A DNA stretch of 64,000 nt from Saccharothrix saharensis (lineage in GTDB: Bacteria; Actinomycetota; Actinomycetes; Mycobacteriales; Pseudonocardiaceae), in assembly GCF_006716745.1 (NCBI RefSeq), contig NZ_VFPP01000001.1, forward strand, positions 434,001 through 498,000, in the 5' to 3' direction. Position numbers and translations under genes: made by a program. The notes under the pieces were generated by a model. That model made no database searches and was not told the DNA's origin. It worked only from the letters and a program-made list of their open reading frames with translations. Positions 29,482-39,612 of this stretch are shown here, piece after piece. Numbering within the stretch: the stretch's first letter is position 1; every line of letters starts with the position of its first letter.

Positions 29482-30301
29482 AGATGCCCTCCACCGCTCC
29501 CGCCGCGATCGCCGTGACGACCTTGAACGCCTGCATCGCCGACGTCATGGATTCGGCGTCGAACCCGACCCGGCGTGGTGCGACCTGCTCCACGGTGGGT
29601 ACCACGGCCGCGGCGGCGGCCAGGTGGGTGGCGTCGAACTCCACCTCGACGTGGTGTGGCGCGACGGCGCCCCGCCCCCGTCCGGCGCGGCCCGTGGCGG
29701 CCTCGGCGGCCGCCGTGATCAGCTCGGAGGTCACCTGCGGGGGCGCGCAGACGGCGGCGTAGCGGCTCACGCACTCCTTGACGGCGACGAGCGCGGCGTC
29801 GGGCGCGTAGTCGCGGGCGTCGTCGCACGCCTTGTCGTCGCCGGTCACCAGCAGGACGGGCACGCCGTGCTCGGCGGCCAGCGCGGCGTTGAGCCTGCCC
29901 TCGCTCGCGGGTACGCCGTCGAGCCACACGCCGGTGATCGAGTTCTCCAGGTAGGTGTGGGCGAGGACGCCCTCCTGACCCGCGCCCGCGTGGTAGCCGA
30001 GGAACACCACGCCGTCCACACCGGAGTCGACGCCCTGCATCATCGACAGCGGCTTGTGCCGGCCGGTCAGCAGCCGCGCGCCCGGGTCGAGGTCCTCGAG
30101 CAGCAGGTTGCGCTGGGAGTTGTGCGCCTCGTTGACGAGCACGTCGGTGGCGCCACCCGCGCGCAGGCCCGCGACGCAGGCGTTGACGTCACCGGTGAAC
30201 AGCCGTCGGAACCGCTGCCACTGCTCGGTCTGCGGGACGACGTCGGCGGTCCACGTGACGCCGGTCGCCCCCTCCATGTCCGCCGAGATCAAGATCCGCA
30301 T
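29474..30301 (-). CDS. dppA: M55-family D-aminopeptidase (DppA-like)
   Basis: 275 aa. Residues that bind zinc or act in Bacillus DppA are conserved at nearly identical positions: D8 and E10 (SADMEG), H60 (EAHN), H104 (GYHAGAG), H115 (LAHTY) and E134 (ASEG). The enzyme removes N-terminal D-amino acids such as D-Ala from D-Ala-D-Ala-type peptides. TACGGT lies 6 bases before the ATG (leaderless). It is divergent from the four-gene peptide transporter, an arrangement also seen in dpp loci of Gram-positives. Together they suggest recycling of peptidoglycan-derived or D-amino-acid peptides. Confidence 0.9.
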   Translation of the reverse strand: MRILISADMEGATGVTWTADVVPQTEQWQRFRRLFTGDVNACVAGLRAGGATDVLVNEAHNSQRNLLLEDLDPGARLLTGRHKPLSMMQGVDSGVDGVVFLGYHAGAGQEGVLAHTYLENSITGVWLDGVPASEGRLNAALAAEHGVPVLLVTGDDKACDDARDYAPDAALVAVKECVSRYAAVCAPPQVTSELITAAAEAATGRAGRGRGAVAPHHVEVEFDATHLAAAAAVVPTVEQVAPRRVGFDAESMTSAMQAFKVVTAIAAGAVEGIYG

Positions 30302-30395
30302 GCGTTCACCGTACCGAGCCGATGTCGGTTCTTGACGCGCGCCACAACGTAGTGGTTACTTCTTGACTTCCACTCACGGGCGGGAGGCGGTCACT

Positions 30396-32177
30396 GTGGG
30401 TATCCGGCGGTTCGGCGCGGTCACGGCGGCGATGGCATTGGTGGTGTTGCTCGCGCCCGTACCGGCGCACGCGCAACAGGCGGTCACCCTGCGGGTGGCG
30501 ATCACCCAGCAGGTGGATTCGCTCAACCCGTTCCTGTCGGTGTTCCAGGCGGGCACCGAGGTCGGCAGGCTGATGTACGACTACCTGACCGCCTACGACG
30601 TCAAGGACCAGCGCCCGGTGGAGGGCCTGGCCGACCGCTGGGAGTCCTCGGCGGACCGGCTGACGTGGACGTTCCACGTGCCGGAGGGCAAGAAGTGGTC
30701 CGACGGGCAGCCCGTCACCGCCAAGGACGTGGCGTTCACCTACGACCTGATGATGCGCGACGAGGTCGCCGCGACGGCCAACGGCAGCTTCACCGCCGAC
30801 TTCGAGTCCGTCACCGCCACCGACGACCGCACGCTGGTGATCAGGACCAAGCAGCCGCAGGCGACCATGCTGGCGCTGGACGTGCCGATCGTGCCCGCGC
30901 ACGTGTGGTCGGAGGTCACCGACATCGGCGAGTACCGCAACGACCAGACGCCCGTGGTGGGCAGCGGGCCGTTCGTCCTGACCGAGTACCGGGCCAACGA
31001 GTTCATCCGGTTCAAGGCCAACAAGGACTACTGGCGCGGCGCGCCCAAGTACGACGAGTTGACCTTCACCTACTACAAGACCTCCGACGCCGCCGTGCAG
31101 GCGCTGGGCAAGGGCGAGGTCGACCTGGTGAACCGGATGGGGCCGGCGCAGTTCGACTCGCTCAAGGACAAGGACGGCATCACGCGCAACCAGGCGCAGG
31201 GCCGCCGGTTCAACGAGATCGTGATCAACTCGGGCGCGGCGACGCGCACCGGCGAGCCGATCGGCGACGGGCACCCGGCGTTGAAGGACGTCGTGGTGCG
31301 CCGCGCCATCGCCCAGTCGCTGGACCTGGACGCGATCATCGCCAAGGTCAACGGCGGCTACGCGCAGCGCGGCACCGGCCCGATCCCGCCGGTGTTCGCC
31401 GACTACCACTTCACGCCCGAGTCGGTGCGCCCCTACGACCCGGCCGCGGCCAACGCCGAACTGGACCGGGCGGGGTACGCGCGCGGCGCGGACGGCATCC
31501 GCGTCTCGCCCGAGGGCAGGCGCATGGAACTGCGGCTGCTCGGTCACGCCAGCCGCGCCTACGACGAGCAGACCGCCGAGTTCGTCAAGCGGTCCCTGGC
31601 CGACCTGGGCATCGTGGTGGACGTGCAGATCGTGTCGGACAACCAGCTCAACGAGTCCGGCACCGCCGGCACGTTCGACCTCCAGTTCTCCGGCTGGGGC
31701 ACCAACCCCGACCCGGACTTCATCCTGTCGCTGCACACCTGCGGCCAGCGGCCCAACGCCGACGGCAAGGGCGGCACCACCGACACGTTCTTCTGCGACG
31801 CGGAGTACGACGCCCTCTACGCGCAGCAGCGCGCCGAGTTCGACCCGGCCAAGCGGCGCGAGCTCGTGCGCAGGATGCAGCAGCGGTTCTACGACCAGGT
31901 GCCCGCCGTGGTGCTGGGCTACGACAACGCGCTGGAGGCCTACCGCAGCGACAAGTTCGCCTCGTTCCCCGTGCAGCCCGACCCGGGCGGCGTGATCATG
32001 GCGCAGAACGGCGTGTGGGGGTACTACGGCGCGACACCGGCGGCGTCGGCGGGCGAGTCGGCCGGCTCCACCACCGGGCTCGTGCTCGGCGTGGTGGGCG
32101 GCGCGGTGGTCGTGCTGGTCGGCGCCGTGTGGCTGCTGGGTCGGCGGCGCGGGCAGCGCGCGGAGGACCGCGAGTGA
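30396..32177 (+). CDS. Peptide ABC transporter substrate-binding protein with C-terminal membrane anchor
   Basis: 593 aa SBP family 5 (DppA/OppA type of E. coli). The N-terminal signal peptide ends AHA-QQ, a signal-peptidase-I site, and there is no lipobox Cys. Instead the C-terminus carries a TM helix (GLVLGVVGGAVVVLVGAVWLL) and a basic tail, so the protein is membrane-tethered by its C-terminus, unusual for Gram-positive SBPs that are normally lipoproteins. The core has the family motif VTAKDVAFTYDLMM. The GTG at 30396 has GGGAGG about 8 bases upstream; an upstream TTG at 30363 is an alternative. Its stop overlaps the next start (GTGA). Confidence 0.92.
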   Translation: MGIRRFGAVTAAMALVVLLAPVPAHAQQAVTLRVAITQQVDSLNPFLSVFQAGTEVGRLMYDYLTAYDVKDQRPVEGLADRWESSADRLTWTFHVPEGKKWSDGQPVTAKDVAFTYDLMMRDEVAATANGSFTADFESVTATDDRTLVIRTKQPQATMLALDVPIVPAHVWSEVTDIGEYRNDQTPVVGSGPFVLTEYRANEFIRFKANKDYWRGAPKYDELTFTYYKTSDAAVQALGKGEVDLVNRMGPAQFDSLKDKDGITRNQAQGRRFNEIVINSGAATRTGEPIGDGHPALKDVVVRRAIAQSLDLDAIIAKVNGGYAQRGTGPIPPVFADYHFTPESVRPYDPAAANAELDRAGYARGADGIRVSPEGRRMELRLLGHASRAYDEQTAEFVKRSLADLGIVVDVQIVSDNQLNESGTAGTFDLQFSGWGTNPDPDFILSLHTCGQRPNADGKGGTTDTFFCDAEYDALYAQQRAEFDPAKRRELVRRMQQRFYDQVPAVVLGYDNALEAYRSDKFASFPVQPDPGGVIMAQNGVWGYYGATPAASAGESAGSTTGLVLGVVGGAVVVLVGAVWLLGRRRGQRAEDRE

Positions 32178-33130
32178 TCCGGCACCTGGCGGGCAAGGTC
32201 GGCGGCGCGCTGGTCAGCCTGCTGTTCGTGGTGGCGCTGGGGTTCCTGCTGTTCCGGGTCATCCCGGGCGACCCCGTGGTCGCGATGACGCGGGGCCGCC
32301 CGGTCACCGACGACCAGCTCGCCGAGCTGCGCGCCCGGTTGGGCGTGGACAAGCCGCTGACCGAGCAGTTCGTGGACTACCTGGCCGCGGCCGTGCGCGG
32401 CGACTTCGGCACGTCCTACGTCTACAGCAGGCCGGTGCTGGAGCTGATCGGCGAACGGCTGTGGCCGACCGTGCTGCTCACCGGCACGTCCACCGTGCTG
32501 GCCGTGGTGATCGGCCTGTGGCTGGGCATCCGGGGCGCGTGGCGGCGCGGGTCGCGGTCGGACCGGATCTCCACCGGCCTGGCGCTGGCGCAGTGGGCGA
32601 TGCCGACGTTCTGGCTGGGCATGCTGCTGTCGCTGGCCACCGGAGACCTGTTCCCCAGCGGCGGCATGCGCTACCCGGACACGCCGCCGGACTTCCTGTC
32701 GCAGGCGGTGGACGTCGCGCACCACATGGTGCTGCCGTGCCTGACCATGATCGCGGTCGTCTACGCGCAGTACCTGCTGGTGATGCGGTCGTCGTTGCTG
32801 GAGGAGATGCACGCGGACTACCTGACCACGGCGCGCGCCAAGGGGCTGCGCGACGACCTGGTGCGGCGGCGGCACGCCGTGCCCAACGCGTTGCTGCCGA
32901 CGGTGACGCTGGTGTTCCTGCACCTGGGGCTGGTGGTGTCGGGGGCGATCACGGTGGAGACGGTGTTCTCGTGGCCCGGGCTGGGGCTGCTGACCTACGA
33001 GGCGCTGACCGGACCGGACCTGCCGCTGCTGCAGGGCACGTTCGTGGTGCTGGCGGGAGCGGTGATCACCATGAACGTGTTCGCGGACCTGCTGTACCGG
33101 GTCCTGGACCCGAGGGTGCGTGCGGCGTGA
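32174..33130 (+). CDS. Peptide ABC transporter permease, DppB type
   Basis: 318 aa inner-membrane permease with six predicted TM helices. Characteristic segments are FLLFRVIPGDPVVAM at TM1, the RLGVDKPLTEQFVDYL extracytoplasmic loop, and the coupling (EAA-type) loop LTTARAKGLRDDLVRRRHAVPNALLPT. It is coupled to its neighbours through GTGA overlaps at both ends, so the subunits are produced in fixed ratio. Confidence 0.95.
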   Translation: MIRHLAGKVGGALVSLLFVVALGFLLFRVIPGDPVVAMTRGRPVTDDQLAELRARLGVDKPLTEQFVDYLAAAVRGDFGTSYVYSRPVLELIGERLWPTVLLTGTSTVLAVVIGLWLGIRGAWRRGSRSDRISTGLALAQWAMPTFWLGMLLSLATGDLFPSGGMRYPDTPPDFLSQAVDVAHHMVLPCLTMIAVVYAQYLLVMRSSLLEEMHADYLTTARAKGLRDDLVRRRHAVPNALLPTVTLVFLHLGLVVSGAITVETVFSWPGLGLLTYEALTGPDLPLLQGTFVVLAGAVITMNVFADLLYRVLDPRVRAA

Positions 33131-34011
33131 CGGCGATCGTGTGGCAGCGGCGGCGGGCCGCGGCGCGGGCGACGTGGCGGGAGTTCGCCTCCCAGCGCGG
33201 CGGCCTGGTCGGGCTGGTCGGGTTGGCGGTGATCGTGCTGCTCGCGGTGCTGGCGCCGTGGGTGACCGACGCGTCGGGGCTGGACGTGACGCGGGTGACC
33301 GCGCGGCCGTGGGAGCCGCCGTCGGCGTCGCACTGGCTGGGCACCGACCACAACGGGCGCTCGGTGCTGCTGCTGACGTGGTGGGGCACCCGGATCTCGC
33401 TGGTCGTGGGGCTCGCGGCCACGGTGTTGTCGGTGCTGATCGGCACCGTGGTCGGGATCGCGGCGGCGCACTTCGGCGGGTGGGTGTCGGCGGTGCTGAT
33501 GCGCTTCACCGACTTCTTCCTGGTGCTGCCGTCGTTGGTGCTGGCCATCGCGCTGTCGACCGTGCTGCCGCGCGGGCTGGGCACGATCGTGCTGGCGATC
33601 GGGGTGACGTCGTGGCCGGCGACGGCGCGGCTGGTGCGCGCGCAGACGCTGGCGGTGGAGGCGCGTCCGTTCATCGAGCGGGCGCGGGCGCTGGGCGGCG
33701 GGCACGGGCACGTGATCGGGCGGCACGTGCTGCCCGCGGTGCTGCCGCTGGTGTTCGTGAACACGACGTTGACCGTGGCCAGCGCGATCGTGTCGGAGTC
33801 GACCCTGTCGTTCCTGGGGCTGGGCGACCCGACGCGCGTGTCGTGGGGATCGCTGCTGCACGCGGCGAACATGCACGGCGCGGTGTCGCAGCGGGCCTGG
33901 TGGTTCCTCATCCCGCCCGGGCTGGGCGTGGTGTTCGTGGTGCTGGCGTTCACGCTGTGCGGGCGGGCCCTGGAGACGGTGCTCAACCCGCGGCTGAAGG
34001 GGGAGCGGTGA
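33127..34011 (+). CDS. Peptide ABC transporter permease, DppC type
   Basis: 294 aa permease. Features are WLGTDHNGRSVLLLTWWGTRISL before TM2, as in DppC/OppC, and the coupling loop FIERARALGGGHGHVIGRHVLPAVLP. The last third contains SFLGLGDPTRVSWGSLLHAA, highly typical of the family. GTGA overlaps link it to both neighbours. Confidence 0.95.
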   Translation: MTAIVWQRRRAAARATWREFASQRGGLVGLVGLAVIVLLAVLAPWVTDASGLDVTRVTARPWEPPSASHWLGTDHNGRSVLLLTWWGTRISLVVGLAATVLSVLIGTVVGIAAAHFGGWVSAVLMRFTDFFLVLPSLVLAIALSTVLPRGLGTIVLAIGVTSWPATARLVRAQTLAVEARPFIERARALGGGHGHVIGRHVLPAVLPLVFVNTTLTVASAIVSESTLSFLGLGDPTRVSWGSLLHAANMHGAVSQRAWWFLIPPGLGVVFVVLAFTLCGRALETVLNPRLKGER

Positions 34012-35597
34012 GCGGCCTGCTGGAACTGCGGGACCTGAGCGTGCACTACCGGACCGCGCGCGGCGAGGTGACGGCCGTGCGGTCGGTGTCGCTCGGTCTG
34101 GAGGCGGGGCAGACGCTGGGGCTGGCCGGCGAGTCGGGGTGCGGCAAGTCGACCGTGGCCATGTCGGTGCTGCGGCTGCTGCCGCGCACCGCGCGCGTCG
34201 AGGGCGGGGTGCTGCTCGACGGCGAGGACGTGCGGGGCATGTCGTGGGGCAGGCTGCGGGCGGTGCGGTGGGCGGCGGCGTCGGTGGTGTTCCAGGGCGC
34301 GATGCACGCGTTGAACCCGGTGCACCGGGTCGGCGAGCAGATCGCCGAGCCGATGCGGCTGCACGGCGTGACCGGGTCGGTGGCGGAGCTGCTGGACCAG
34401 GTCGAGCTGCCCGCCCGCGCGGCCCGGGCCTACCCGCACGAGCTGTCGGGCGGGCAGAAGCAACGGGTGATGATCGCGATGGCGCTGGCGTGCGAGCCGC
34501 GCCTGGTGATCGCCGACGAACCGACGACCGCGCTGGACGTGGTCGTGCAGGCGCAGGTGCTGGCCGTGCTCAAGCGGCTGGTGGCCGAGCGGGGCATCGG
34601 GCTGGTGATGATCAGCCACGACCTGTCGGTGCTGGCGTCGACGTGCGACCGGCTGGTCGTGATGCGGCACGGGCAGGTGGTGGAGGAGGGTCCGGCGCGG
34701 GAGGTCATCACGTCGCCGACCCACCCGCACACGCAGGCGTTGGCGGCGGCGTTCCCGACCGTGGGCGATCCGGCGTCACGGCAGGTGACGCCGTCGGAGG
34801 TCGCCCCGGACGGGCCGGTGCTGCTGCGCGCGGAGGGCGTGCGGGTGTCGTTCGGCGGGACGGAGGCCGTGGCCGGGGTGGACCTGGAGGTGCGGGCCGG
34901 GGAGATCGTCGCCCTGGTCGGCCAGTCCGGCTCGGGCAAGACCACGTTGGCCCGCACGCTGCTCGGCCTGCAGGAACCGACCGCGGGCCGGGTGCTGTTC
35001 GAGGGCGTCGAACTCCCCCGGTCGACGGCCGGTCTGCGCGCCTATCGGCGGCAGGTGCAGCTGGTGCTGCAGGACCCGACGAGCGCGCTGAACCCCCGCC
35101 ACTCGGTGTACGAGGCCGTCGCGGAAGGTCTGCGGATCCACCGGGTGGAGGGCGACGAGTCCGCGCGGGTCGCCGAGGCGTTGTCGCAGGCCGAGCTGCG
35201 CCCGCCGGAGCTGTTCTTCCCGTCGTTGCCGCACGAGCTGTCCGGGGGCCAGCGCCAACGCGTGGTGATCGCGGGCGCGTTGGCGCTGGGGCCGCGGTTG
35301 TTGGTGGCGGACGAGCCGGTGGCGTCGCTGGACGCGTCCGTGCGCGGCGAGATCCTGGCGCTGCTGCTGAGGCTGCGCCGCGAGCTGGACCTCGCCGCGC
35401 TGGTGATCACCCACGACCTGGGGTTGGCGTGGACGATCGCCGACCGGGTCGCCGTGATGTACCGGGGCGAGCTGGTCGAGCAGGGCGCGGTGGAACAGGT
35501 CCTGCTGTCACCGCGGCACGACTACACGCGCACCCTGCTCGCCGCCGTACCTCACGACCAGCGCAGCACCCGGCCGAACTGGACCAGCTCGCCGTAG
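34008..35597 (+). CDS. Fused peptide ABC transporter ATPase (DppD-DppF in one chain)
   Basis: 529 aa with two complete nucleotide-binding domains. Domain 1 has Walker A GESGCGKST (about residue 41), signature LSGGQKQRV and Walker B LVIADEPTTALD. Domain 2, from about residue 265, has Walker A GQSGSGKTT, signature LSGGQRQRV and LLVADEPVASLD. The fusion replaces the separate DppD and DppF ATPases. It is the last gene of the transporter operon and overlaps the convergent SDR gene by 46 bases. Confidence 0.95.
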   Translation: MSGLLELRDLSVHYRTARGEVTAVRSVSLGLEAGQTLGLAGESGCGKSTVAMSVLRLLPRTARVEGGVLLDGEDVRGMSWGRLRAVRWAAASVVFQGAMHALNPVHRVGEQIAEPMRLHGVTGSVAELLDQVELPARAARAYPHELSGGQKQRVMIAMALACEPRLVIADEPTTALDVVVQAQVLAVLKRLVAERGIGLVMISHDLSVLASTCDRLVVMRHGQVVEEGPAREVITSPTHPHTQALAAAFPTVGDPASRQVTPSEVAPDGPVLLRAEGVRVSFGGTEAVAGVDLEVRAGEIVALVGQSGSGKTTLARTLLGLQEPTAGRVLFEGVELPRSTAGLRAYRRQVQLVLQDPTSALNPRHSVYEAVAEGLRIHRVEGDESARVAEALSQAELRPPELFFPSLPHELSGGQRQRVVIAGALALGPRLLVADEPVASLDASVRGEILALLLRLRRELDLAALVITHDLGLAWTIADRVAVMYRGELVEQGAVEQVLLSPRHDYTRTLLAAVPHDQRSTRPNWTSSP

Positions 35598-36376
35598 TGC
35601 TCGGGGCGGCGCGCGCCGAGCGCCAGGTCGAGCAGCGGCTTCGCCGCCTCCGCCGGACTGGCCGCGCCGCTCATGTCGGAGAACCACGGGCGGGACGCGT
35701 CGGTGTCGACCAGGCCGGGGCAGACGGCGGCGATGAGCGTGCCGGTCTCCGCGTCCGCCTCCCGACGCCGCGCGGCGACCGCGCGCACCGCCGCGACCTG
35801 TCCGACCTTGGACGGGATGTTGATCCAGTCCGGCCAGCCCCGACCGGCGGCCGTGCCGTCGAGCACCGCGTCGCGCCAGGCCAGCATCGTGGCGTCGACG
35901 TCGTCCAGCGAGGCGTCCGGCGCGAAGTGCTCGTGCAGGGGGCGGGGGAGTTGCCGCAGGGTGCCGAAGGAGCTGGCGACGACGAGCAACGCGCCGCCGG
36001 GGCGCAGCAGGGGCGTGAAGGCGCGGAGGATGTGGGAGGTGCCGAGGTTGTTGGTGTCGACGAACGGGCCGACCTGCTCGCCCCACGACGCGCCGGGGGT
36101 GAGGCGTGCGGCGGCGTTGGAGAGCACGACGTCCACTCCGCCGTGGCGTTCGCGCAGGTCGTCGGCGAAGGCGGTGACGGCTTGCGCGTCGCTGACGTCC
36201 AGCACCGCGGTGCGGATGGCGTCGTGGCCGATCGCGGCGGCCGCATCGGTGACGCGTCCGGCGTCGCGGCCGGTGAGGTAGACGACGTCGGTGGGGGCGG
36301 CGCGGTGGGCGAGGCCTTCGGCGAGGGCGAAACCCAGGCCCTGGTTCGCGCCGGTGACGACGGAGATGCGGGTCAT
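35552..36376 (-). CDS. Short-chain dehydrogenase/reductase
   Basis: 274 aa classical-type SDR. The cofactor motif is TGANQGLGFALAEGL (TGxxxGxG), NNLGTSHIL follows, and the usual Ser is in VASSFGTLRQL. The canonical YxxxK is not obvious: the region after it reads WPDWINIPSKVGQ, so the Tyr is replaced or displaced while the Lys is kept. Activity is therefore uncertain. A perfect 16-bp palindrome lies 24 bases upstream of the ATG (36376). The HxlR gene upstream on the same strand is a candidate regulator. Confidence 0.8.
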   Translation of the reverse strand: MTRISVVTGANQGLGFALAEGLAHRAAPTDVVYLTGRDAGRVTDAAAAIGHDAIRTAVLDVSDAQAVTAFADDLRERHGGVDVVLSNAAARLTPGASWGEQVGPFVDTNNLGTSHILRAFTPLLRPGGALLVVASSFGTLRQLPRPLHEHFAPDASLDDVDATMLAWRDAVLDGTAAGRGWPDWINIPSKVGQVAAVRAVAARRREADAETGTLIAAVCPGLVDTDASRPWFSDMSGAASPAEAAKPLLDLALGARRPEHYGELVQFGRVLRWS

Positions 36377-36399
36377 GCGCACATGATCGCGCAGTCCCG

Positions 36400-36415
36400 G
36401 GAACCGATCGGTTCC
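36400..36415. promoter_or_regulatory. 16-bp perfect palindrome upstream of the SDR gene
   Basis: GGAACCGATCGGTTCC is centred about 31 bases before the SDR start codon, where a repressor would block the promoter. Its ACCGATCGGT core is close to the ACCGACCGGTCGGT palindrome upstream of the HAD gene at 40261. Confidence 0.65.
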
Positions 36416-36489
36416 TCGTGCACTCTGTTGACCTGCGGCTTTGCCAACGGCTAGCTCCCCGATCGGGTGAACCTGCCCCCGACTGTCGT

Positions 36490-36509
36490 CGATAACACCG
36501 TTACTATCG
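36490..36509. promoter_or_regulatory. CGATA-N10-TATCG inverted repeat in an AT-rich patch
   Basis: Perfect 5-bp arms in the only AT-rich stretch of this intergenic region, which also includes TACTAT (36502-36507), a plausible -10. Operator for HxlR or another regulator is possible. Confidence 0.4.
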
Positions 36510-36840
36510 CCCTCGGACGTCGGTTGAAACAACGAGGCCGCCAACCAACCCCCGCCCTCGTGCCCCGCCGGACGCCGCCCCTCACCGGCACGCCCACCAC
36601 GGCGCCCCGGCCTCGGGATGCCGCCGCCCGGGCAGCCCACTCGGAGGTGGCCGCCAGCCGGGCCCGAACGCACCTGCGCGCGTTGATCAGGCACGACCAG
36701 CGGGCACCTGCTCGCCAGGGTGCGCACGCTCGGGGCCGCGCCACCGCTCTCCCGTGTCCTGCCGTGCGGCCATCGATGCCCACGAGCCCTCGGCGCCGGC
36801 TCGCTTCCGTGCGATGCGGTTCTCACCGTCACCGCCCGGC

Positions 36841-37389
36841 TCACCCCGCGGCGGCGCCCGACCCCATCGCGTGCTGCCGGATGTCGAGCGGATCGGCCTG
36901 GGTGTGGTGGCGCTGTGCGGCGGGTCGCGTGCCGGAGTGGTGGATCGGTCGGGGATCGGTCGGGCCCGTTGCGTCGAGCCGGTCGTGGTCGGGTTGGCTC
37001 GGATCGGGTTGGCTGGGATCGGACGCGGTGGGGTTCGGGGTGCGGTCGGTGGTGGGGTGGGTGGCGGCTGCGTGCCTGGCGTCGAGGAGGTCGCCGGTGT
37101 GTTCCTCGGCCCAGGCGGCGAGCGCGCGGACCGGGGTGAGGAGCGAGTGGCCGAGGGCGGTGAGGGTGTGCCAGCCGTCGTCGCTGGTCAGCAGGCCGTT
37201 GCTGCGCAGGCGGGCCAGGGTTTGGGTCAGCATCTTGTTGCTGATGCCGCCGATGCGGTCCAGCAGTTCGCCGTAGCGCAGCGGTCCGTCGCCGAGGGCG
37301 ACGACGACCACCACCGACCAGGTGTGCCCGACGACCTCCAGGGTCGTGCGGGCGGGGCAGTCGGCGAGGAACACGTCGTAGTCGCTCAC
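36841..37389 (-). CDS. HxlR-family transcriptional regulator with low-complexity tail
   Basis: 182 aa. Residues 1-100 are an HxlR winged helix (CPARTTLEVVGHTWSVVVVVALGDGPLRYGELLDRIGG, then KMLTQTLARLRSNGLL). HxlR regulators often respond to aldehydes or quinones through an N-terminal Cys, here C11. Residues 105-182 are a disordered Thr/Asp/Pro/His-rich tail that the family normally lacks, including two DPSQP units from a 15-bp tandem duplication (about 36993-37022). It lies 4 bases downstream of the acyl-CoA dehydrogenase stop, so it may be the last gene of that operon. Confidence 0.82.
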   Translation of the reverse strand: MSDYDVFLADCPARTTLEVVGHTWSVVVVVALGDGPLRYGELLDRIGGISNKMLTQTLARLRSNGLLTSDDGWHTLTALGHSLLTPVRALAAWAEEHTGDLLDARHAAATHPTTDRTPNPTASDPSQPDPSQPDHDRLDATGPTDPRPIHHSGTRPAAQRHHTQADPLDIRQHAMGSGAAAG

Positions 37390-37393
37390 CCCG

Positions 37394-38604
<1,211 letters not shown>

Positions 38605-38605
<1 letters not shown>

Positions 38606-39612
38606 CAATGCTCCCCTGAGGTCGCGGCGAGTCCCTGCCGGACCAGCGGCAGGGTGAGTTGGCCGATCTGGTCGAACCCCGCGCCCACGGTCTTGCCGCG
38701 GGTGAAGCGGAAGTGGATGCCTTCGAGGATCACGGCGAGCTTGAAGTAGGCGAACGCCGTGTACCAGGCAAGACCACTGGTGTCGGCGCCGCTGCGCTCG
38801 GCGTAACGGCGCACCAGCTCGTCGGTGCTGGCGAACCCGGGCAGCGTGGGCACGGTGCCGGTGATCGGGTCGTCCTCGTGCGCGCCGACGCCGTTCCAGT
38901 ACACGCACAGCAGGCCGACGTCGGCCAGCGGGTCGCCCAGCGTGGCCATCTCCCAGTCCAGCACCGCGCTGATGTTCAGCGGGTCTTGGGTGACCAGGAC
39001 GTTGTCCAGCCGGTAGTCGCCGTGCACGATCGTGTCGCGGGCCGAGTCGGGGACGCTGTCGGCGAGCCGGTCGCGCAGGTCGTCGATGCCGGGCAGGTCG
39101 CGGCTGCGGGAGGCGTCGAGCTGCTTGCCCCAGCGGGCGACCTGGCGCTCGAGGAAGCCGTCCGGTCGGCCGAAGTCGGCCAGTCCGACGTCCTCGGGGT
39201 CGACGGCGTGCAGGTCGGCGAGCACGTCGACCAGCCGTTCGGACAGCGCGCGGGCCTGGTCCGGGGTCAGCCACGGGCACTGGTCGCGGTGCCGCAGCGC
39301 CACCCCCGGTACCTCTTCCATCAGGTAGAACGGGGCGCCGATGACGTCGGTGTCCTCGCACAGCAGCTCGACCCGCGGCACGGGCACGGCGGTGTCGGCC
39401 AGCGCTTTGATGACCCGGTGCTCGCGGGACATGTCGTGCGCGGTGGCCAGCACGTGGCCCAGTGGCGGCCGGCGCAGCACCCAGCGCCGGCCGCCGTCGG
39501 TGACGCGGTAGGTCAGGTTGGACCGCCCGCCGGGGATGAGTTCGCCGGTCAACGGGCCGGTGCCCAGGTGGGTGGCGAGCCGGTCGAGGTCCAGGCCGGG
39601 CAGTTCGGTCAT
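38605..39612 (-). CDS. Phosphotransferase of the APH/choline-kinase fold (ACAD11 kinase-domain homologue)
   Basis: 335 aa. The N-terminal lobe has [13 protein letters not shown] and WVLRRPP. The catalytic loop is [13 protein letters not shown] (HGDxxxxN), and the metal-binding Asp lies in [17 protein letters not shown]. The sequence type is that of the kinase domain of ACAD10/ACAD11, proposed to phosphorylate 4-hydroxyacyl-CoA, rather than that of an antibiotic kinase. Coupling to the dehydrogenase downstream (TGATG) and the HAD gene upstream (ATGA) fixes the assignment. Confidence 0.9.

Larger units (their letters stand above)
36377..36840. other. 464-base intergenic region between HxlR and SDR genes
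   Basis: It contains the two palindromes listed separately. From about 36530 to 36840 I see only GC-rich sequence, with an open frame whose Arg/Pro/Ala-rich product has no family features. I support no gene here. Confidence 0.55.

Noticed and set aside
28176-36472. CCCGATCGGG occurring at about 28177 and 36463 as a dispersed repeat family
   Set aside because: Only about 13 shared bases of self-complementary GC-rich sequence; chance occurrence is likely at this composition.
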